Assembly (NCBI GenBank): GCA_024643945.1
Contig: JAHELX010000183.1
Coordinates: 1 to 9,919, forward strand
Source of the DNA: Anaerolineales bacterium
GTDB lineage: Bacteria; Chloroflexota; Anaerolineae; 4572-78; NAK82
Direction of reading: 5' to 3'
DNA length: 9,919 nt
Below, piece after piece: positions 6,138 to 9,919 of this stretch (position 1 is the stretch's first letter; each line of letters starts with the position of its first letter). A model generated the notes under the pieces. The model did no database searches, was not told where the DNA came from, and saw only the letters and a program-made list of their open reading frames with translations. A program made the position numbers and the translations under genes.

Positions 6138-6172
6138 ATTATAGCTTCATTTATACGGCTTTGCCGTATGAA
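6138..6172 (-). other. Hairpin plus perfect -10 hexamer upstream of the toxin module
   Basis: In the 177-nt gap between the antitoxin and the methyltransferase remnant there is a strong hairpin. Stem ATACGGC (6153-6159) pairs with GCCGTAT (6163-6169) over a TTT loop and extends three pairs outward with one G-T wobble (6150-6172). Beside it, the minus strand reads TATAAT at 6143-6138, itself flanked by ATGAAG/CTTCAT arms. This could be a promoter with an operator over its -35 position, since no good -35 hexamer is seen. There is no T-run on either side to support a terminator. The rest of the gap shows nothing recognisable. Confidence 0.3.
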
Positions 6173-6188
6173 ACGCAACTTCGAGATT

Positions 6189-6725
6189 TCATTTCACTAT
6201 TGCGTGCACAAGAGAGAATAGTGCCGGCAACCTTCCAGCAGATGAACCGTCACGGAGGGAAAGGTATTTCCTTTCCATTTCGCTTGGAGTGAGATGCTCG
6301 ACGACTTCGTAACCCCTTTCTGATAGAAATGTATCTAGTTTTCCTTGTGGTATTCCGAATTTAGTTGGTTCAGCAGGATGATCAGATTCCATTAGCTGCC
6401 TTAGTTTCTTCACGCCGTCTTCATTCAGTGCTTCAGGCGATAGAGAAGCATAGTCAAAGCAAATGGAACTACCAGCCGGTGAATTCGATCTTACGAATCT
6501 CAGCGTGTCATCGACAACCTGGGCTGATAGGTAATACGTGACTCCCTCCCAGACAAAAAGCGCCCTTTGATCTCTACTAAAACCTGCCCTGAACTGTAAT
6601 ATGCCCCCAATAGGCCAATCTTTTGCCTCGATAATCTCGTTGAGCGATTTGGCGAGAGTAGTGTTCAGTAATGGGTGTGACGTATCGGTGCCATGCAAGC
6701 TGTCCCTCATCAATCTGTGCAGCAA
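6189..6725 (-). pseudogene. C-terminal half of a leucine-carboxyl-methyltransferase-type (PPM family) SAM methyltransferase
   Basis: From about residue 47 of this 178-codon frame (nt 6587 downward) the sequence matches the class I SAM methyltransferase family that includes leucine carboxyl methyltransferase: RALFVWEGVTYYL (54-66), then RFVRSNSPAGSSICFDYA, FGIPQGKLDTFLSERGY and VVEHLTPSEMERKYL. Family members are about 270-300 residues; the N-terminal SAM-binding Rossmann half (GxGxD region) is absent, so the product should be inactive. The first 46 codons are antiregister sequence of an upstream fragment (6577-6756) in another frame, not a methyltransferase N-terminus. The ATG at 6725 has no convincing ribosome site. 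It probably arose by deletion or illegitimate joining. Confidence 0.7.
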
Positions 6726-6756
6726 GGTCCGGATTTTTTATTCTTGATGATACCAT
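6577..6756 (-). pseudogene. Short N-terminal fragment, adenosylhomocysteinase-like
   Basis: A 59-codon frame starts at ATG 6756 with GGAG eight bases upstream and ends TAG at 6577. Its sequence includes NPDLAAQIDEGQLAW (8-22) and GKRLAYWGHITVQ (44-56). Spacing of Trp22, Pro28 and the Arg-Leu-Ala-x3-His-Ile-Thr stretch matches the N-terminus of S-adenosylhomocysteine hydrolases (D-L-A, W-x5-P, R-I-A-x3-H-V-T). It breaks off right after the HIT motif, where the methyltransferase half begins in another frame near 6585-6600. Identification is tentative, based on motif spacing alone. The good ribosome site suggests the start of a formerly real gene. Confidence 0.4.
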
Positions 6757-6793
6757 CGTATTTAGCTCCTACATGATTCAATTGCCCGACATT

Positions 6794-7474
6794 TCATTGG
6801 TGCCTTCGCTTCACCCGCAACGCTTCATTCAAATGGACTAGATTATGCCGCGTGGCTGGCATTAGCAGTAAGCCAGCTATGTTGCGCCTGCTCCAATAAG
6901 CGACTATGCCTCTCGCTGCTTCAACCATTGCCCCTTCATCCATCACTCGTTGCACACGGATGGGGTCAACTTTCTGTTTCAACTCCTCCGGTTCAAGCTG
7001 CTGCACTATCTCTCGCGTCCGGCGGCCAACAGCCATACGATAGGCCCTCAACGCCTCAATATCAATCGTAGCGCCGAGCTTGACCATATCTTCCTCATCC
7101 ATCTCATTACCCGTATCACAGGCTGTCATCTTCATCCGCTCGAGCCAGTTTTCCCGATGCAGAACCTGCGGGCTGCCAGCTACCAGCAGATTCATTGTCA
7201 CGTCTTCGATTCGGGCTATGTGCCAGATACACCAGGCAACCGAATGTTCACAGTCCCGTGGGATGCGTCGTAGCTGATCCTCAGTCATATCGTTCAGGAT
7301 TTCATCTTCAAAGGACCAGGGTTCGCTCTGAGCCATTTTGACCGAGTGGAGCATGGCGTGTTGGCGCAAAAACAGCCGGATGGCTTTGTCATGTTGGTCA
7401 AAGCTCATCATTACATGGCGCAATTCGGTTTGCTGTTTATTCAAGAGCTTTCGATAGGACTCCATTCTCTTCAT
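6794..7474 (-). CDS. DinB-family (DUF664-like) putative metal-dependent protein
   Basis: A 226-residue protein of the DinB/YfiT-like four-helix-bundle superfamily. The central HSVAWCIWHIARIED (77-91) and the C-terminal ATRHNLVHLNEA (207-218) supply His85, His210 and His214, the usual metal-binding triad. The superfamily includes thiol transferases and many uncharacterised stress-linked proteins; no specific reaction can be assigned. The start is ATG 7474 (MKRMESY); an alternative is ATG 7465, which has AAGAGA just before it. The gene lies about 39 nt after an attC-like element, as a cassette gene would. It has no obvious promoter of its own. Base composition is lower in GC than the YfhO and MFS genes. 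Confidence 0.88.
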   Translation of the reverse strand: MKRMESYRKLLNKQQTELRHVMMSFDQHDKAIRLFLRQHAMLHSVKMAQSEPWSFEDEILNDMTEDQLRRIPRDCEHSVAWCIWHIARIEDVTMNLLVAGSPQVLHRENWLERMKMTACDTGNEMDEEDMVKLGATIDIEALRAYRMAVGRRTREIVQQLEPEELKQKVDPIRVQRVMDEGAMVEAARGIVAYWSRRNIAGLLLMPATRHNLVHLNEALRVKRRHQ

Positions 7475-7513
7475 CCAATACCGATCTTCTCCTACACCTC
7501 ACGCCTTCTTTGA

Positions 7514-7560
7514 GCGCCCTAACGGAGCGAAGCCGTCCGCTGCATGCCATTGTGGGGCGC
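7514..7560 (-). other. Degenerate integron attC-like site (imperfect inverted repeat)
   Basis: The outer arms GCGCCC (7514-7519) and GGGCGC (7555-7560) are perfectly complementary. On the minus strand the right-hand core reads GTTAGGG (7523-7517), one base off the integron consensus GTTRRRY. The left-hand core GCCCCAC (7558-7552) is one base off RYYYAAC. Between them is a short GC-rich stretch that can pair internally (ACGG/CCGT, CGGA/TCCG) but lacks a full second arm, so the site looks eroded. It stands just upstream of a minus-strand gene, the correct place for a cassette boundary. The wider gap 7475-7697 also holds a 12-bp palindrome (7606-7617) and otherwise nothing I recognise. Confidence 0.3.
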
Positions 7561-7697
7561 ATTTTTCCTCGCTTAGCGTTTTCAGACAATCCGCATAATT
7601 GAGAGTTGTGCGCACAAGAACAGGTATGGCCCGACACAGAAACATGTTCGCGGGCGACGGCTTGGGGACGATTGCTGGCAGCGGGCTTGATGTGCAC

Positions 7698-8312
7698 TCA
7701 CAGGCCAAGCACACGAACATATCCATTGACAGCAAGATCGAGAAACCAACCGGCTATTTGCTCTGGAGAATACTGCTTTCCGCTTTCCAGCCACCATGCT
7801 ACGGTGCTAACGAGCAAGTTAGACGCGAGGGTCATAGCCACCTTTCTGGGCATCTTGCTCTGGAATGTTTTTCCCTGGAATGCGGGGAGTTGGGCGCGCT
7901 TCTGTTCGCGTTCCTCCATCAGGTTGGTAAAGTAGTCGCGCATCCTGGCTACGAACCAAGAACTGCCCTTCCTGCCAAGCAGCGTGTGGTAGAGCCGCTC
8001 ATGCTCGGCGAAGTGCTCGAAGAGCTTCACCCACCGCTCCGGCGGATTTTGAGGATTGATGCTCCTGGCGACTTCACCTGGCGGTCCAAGATCACTGGCA
8101 AACTGGCTGATGGCTTCTTGGAAAATCTGCTCCAACAGATCATACTTGTCTTGATAGTGGCGATAGAACGTCGCCCGATTGACCCCGGCGCGTTTAGCAA
8201 TGTCTCCAACGGTGACTGCATCAAAGCCGCGCTCGGCAGCCAATTCGATGAGTGCCTCTTGCAACAACCTGTGCGTGCGCCGGGCGCGCGGATCGGTCTG
8301 CTCATGCGTCAT
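7698..8312 (-). CDS. TetR/AcrR-family transcriptional repressor
   Basis: A 204-residue TetR regulator. The start is ATG 8312 (MTHEQTDPRARRTHRLL) with AGAGGG just ahead; the frame is open to 8405, but that extension is Cys-rich noise in the promoter region. The N-terminal helix-turn-helix spans about 14-60: ALIELAAERGFDAVTVGDIA (20-39), then RAGVNRATFYRHYQDKYDLL (41-60). The C-terminal ligand and dimer domain contains VAWWLESGKQYSPEQIAGWF, common in TetR proteins with the TetR_C type domain. It is divergent from the MFS transporter with 176 bp between starts, so it most likely represses the pump and itself until a toxic ligand binds. Confidence 0.94.
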   Translation of the reverse strand: MTHEQTDPRARRTHRLLQEALIELAAERGFDAVTVGDIAKRAGVNRATFYRHYQDKYDLLEQIFQEAISQFASDLGPPGEVARSINPQNPPERWVKLFEHFAEHERLYHTLLGRKGSSWFVARMRDYFTNLMEEREQKRAQLPAFQGKTFQSKMPRKVAMTLASNLLVSTVAWWLESGKQYSPEQIAGWFLDLAVNGYVRVLGL

Positions 8313-8408
8313 TTTGCCCTCTCTGCCGCATATGCAACATTTCACTGCGATTGCATCTTGATTATGCGTCGTGTCTCGATTACACTGAATGCAACAGTAC
8401 GCCATATA

Positions 8409-8425
8409 TACAACGAAATGTTGTA
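8409..8425. promoter_or_regulatory. Candidate TetR operator between regulator and MFS gene
   Basis: A perfect 17-bp inverted repeat with arms TACAAC (8409-8414) and GTTGTA (8420-8425) around GAAAT. It lies 64-80 bp before the transporter start and directly follows an A/T-rich TATATA (8405-8410) that could be a -10 box for the pump (TTACAC at 8380-8385 as a weak -35). Similar half-sites TGCAAC occur at 8333-8338 (followed by ATTTC, the mirror of the palindrome's right half) and 8390-8395. Operator status is inferred from symmetry and location. Confidence 0.6.
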
Positions 8426-8488
8426 CAGCGCAAGCATTGAGTTTTCTGGCTATGCGCTTGAGTTAGTAGCGTATGTTGGAGGAAAATG

Positions 8489-9919
8489 ATGTCTGAAAAA
8501 ACGATGACAAACCAAACCGATTTCATTGCATCTTCAAGCGGAGATGCAGTTCGCCTGCACAGCTGGGCGCTCGCCAGCGTGCTCGCGGGTCTTCTGCTCG
8601 CGCTCGTTCTCTCCGCGCTCGACGCGACCATTGTAGGCACCGCTTTGCCCCAGATCATCGACGAATTGCATGGGCTTGACCGCTATTCCTGGGTGGTGAC
8701 CGCCTATCTGCTCAGTTCGACCACGATGGTTCCCATCGTGGGGAAGCTTTCTGACCAGTTTGGCCGGAAAGGGTTCTTGCTGACGGGCATCGCGCTCTTC
8801 TTGCTGGGGTCGGCCCTTGCCGGAACCTCCCAGACTATGACACAACTCATTCTCTTTCGTGGTCTGCAAGGCCTGGGGGTCGGCTTCCTACAGACCCCCG
8901 CTTTCACGGTGGTGGCCGACCTGTTCCCGCCAGCGGAGCGTGGCAAGTGGCAAGGCCTCTTTGTCGGTGTCGGCGCCCTGGCTCTCATCATCGGTCCGGT
9001 CGTTGGCGGCGCGATTACCGACCATGCGAGCTGGCACTGGGTCTTTTACGTGAATCTACCGATTGGCGCCCTCGCCCTGTTGCTGCTGATTCTTTGGCTC
9101 CCCTCCACGATCTCAGTACGGAGTACGTCGTATCGTGGCTGGGCCGCCGTGCGCCGGATCGATTTCCCTGGCGCGCTGACCGGTGCGGTAGCCACGGTCT
9201 GTCTCTTGTTGGGGTTGACCTGGGGCGGAGCAGCCTATCCCTGGGACTCGGCGCAGGTCGTTGGCATCCTCATCGCCGCCGGGGTTCTCTATCTGGCGTT
9301 TTTCATCATCGAACGCTTCGTGAAGGAGCCCCTATTGCCACTTGATCTCTTCCAGAACCAGGTGTTCGCCGCCAGTGGACTCCTCTCGCTAGCGGGGGGC
9401 ATGGTCTTCTATGCGGTGATCTTCTACCTGCCGCTGTTCATCCAGGGTGTGCTGGGCCAGAGCGCAACTACTTCCGGCGCGAGTCTCACACCCCTCTTCA
9501 TCCCGGTCGCCATCAGTGCTGTACTCGGCGGCCAGGTTATTGACAGAGTCGGTCGATACCAATTCCTTGCGGTGATCGGGGCGCTGATCCTGCTGTTCGG
9601 GATCTTCTTGATCGTGCGCATGGACAGCACAACAAGGCTCGGGACGGTCACGTTGAGCATGATCGTGGTTGGTCTGGGCTTCGGCTTGCTCCAGCCAAGT
9701 TACACGGTGGCGGCACAAAATGCCATTCCCATCCAGCGCCTGGGGACCGGGACGGGCGCGATTACATATCTGCGCGCAATGGGTTCATTGGTCGGCACGG
9801 CTGTTCTGGGGACCATTGTCGCCCATTCAGCCACCGGTGGACACTCCACCGCCCTTTCTCTGGCGGCACGACAGGCGCTGGCAATGAGCATTGAACAGGC
9901 CTTTCTGGTCACCTTTGGG
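8489..9919 (+). CDS. DHA2-type (EmrB/QacA) MFS multidrug efflux transporter, 3' end outside window
   Basis: An uninterrupted 477-codon frame running off the right edge. Start: ATG 8489, six bases after GGAGG (8478-8482); the adjacent ATG 8486 is too close to it. MFS motifs in order: LDATIVGTALP (44-54, motif D1 of 14-helix drug:H+ antiporters), GKLSDQFGRK (85-94, motif A between helices 2 and 3), RGLQGLGVG (124-132, motif B, proton coupling), and the motif C antiporter signature GALALIIGPVVGG (162-174). Many further hydrophobic helices follow. The 14-TMS family is normally about 480-550 residues, so only the C-terminal end is missing. It sits in the inner membrane and should export drugs or hydrophobic cations against protons. 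The divergent TetR gene and palindrome imply inducible expression. Confidence 0.94.
   Translation, partial: MSEKTMTNQTDFIASSSGDAVRLHSWALASVLAGLLLALVLSALDATIVGTALPQIIDELHGLDRYSWVVTAYLLSSTTMVPIVGKLSDQFGRKGFLLTGIALFLLGSALAGTSQTMTQLILFRGLQGLGVGFLQTPAFTVVADLFPPAERGKWQGLFVGVGALALIIGPVVGGAITDHASWHWVFYVNLPIGALALLLLILWLPSTISVRSTSYRGWAAVRRIDFPGALTGAVATVCLLLGLTWGGAAYPWDSAQVVGILIAAGVLYLAFFIIERFVKEPLLPLDLFQNQVFAASGLLSLAGGMVFYAVIFYLPLFIQGVLGQSATTSGASLTPLFIPVAISAVLGGQVIDRVGRYQFLAVIGALILLFGIFLIVRMDSTTRLGTVTLSMIVVGLGFGLLQPSYTVAAQNAIPIQRLGTGTGAITYLRAMGSLVGTAVLGTIVAHSATGGHSTALSLAARQALAMSIEQAFLVTFG

Noticed and set aside
6089..6292. 67-codon plus-strand frame overlapping the methyltransferase remnant
   Set aside because: Translation looks plausible in places, but there is no ribosome site or recognisable family, and it overlaps a clear homologous minus-strand fragment.
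7606..7617. Perfect 12-bp palindrome TTGTGC/GCACAA
   Set aside because: Could be a regulator site, but it has no associated promoter or second copy, so no function is claimed.
7499..7735. Minus-strand frames through the TetR-DinB gap (78 and 86 codons)
   Set aside because: They read through the attC-like element and the TetR end with no ribosome site or known domain; probably spurious.
7599..8489. 296-codon plus-strand frame ending at the MFS start
   Set aside because: Antisense to the TetR gene, which carries an unmistakable helix-turn-helix; the frame lacks domain similarity.

Overview
This 9.9 kb window looks like a bacterial chromosome or metagenome contig. The gene families and the large GC-rich YfhO-type gene would fit a Chloroflexota-like (Anaerolineae/Caldilineae) genome. 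That placement is inference from gene content only, because the window has no rRNA or other taxonomic marker. It reads as three blocks.

Block 1 (1-5126) is GC-rich and well ordered. At the left edge a DtxR/MntR-type metal regulator runs off the window on the minus strand. It has a textbook sigma70 promoter and an inverted-repeat operator just downstream of the predicted transcription start. Facing it is a plus-strand run: a truncated ybaK-like reading frame that supplies promoter and leader, an SRPBCC protein, a GT-A glycosyltransferase (polyprenyl-phosphate sugar synthase type), an SDR oxidoreductase, and a large YfhO-type GT-C-like membrane protein with its own promoter. The glycosyltransferase plus YfhO pair suggests lipid-linked sugar synthesis followed by transfer on the outer face of the membrane. 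The YfhO gene carries an 87-nt in-frame insert built on a palindrome, and heptanucleotide tandem repeats in both orientations.

Block 2 (about 5127-7697) is AT-richer, entirely minus-strand, and partly decayed. It holds a three-gene module (small antitoxin-like protein, frameshifted MazF/PemK toxin, conserved hypothetical protein). Next comes a chimera in which a short adenosylhomocysteinase-like N-terminus runs out of frame into the C-terminal half of a leucine-carboxyl-methyltransferase-type enzyme, then a DinB-family protein. A degenerate integron attC-like element lies just upstream of the DinB gene. The block resembles an accessory or cassette-like insertion, but only one candidate attC was found and no integrase is present.

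Block 3 (7698-9919) is a divergent regulator/pump pair: a TetR repressor (minus) and a DHA2-type MFS drug transporter (plus, running off the right edge). A 17-bp palindrome in their shared intergenic region is the obvious operator candidate.

No RNA genes, CRISPR array, intact insertion sequence or clear intrinsic terminator were found. No wholly new system is demonstrated. The in-frame palindromic insert, the mosaic gene junctions and the third gene of the toxin module are the most worthwhile leads.
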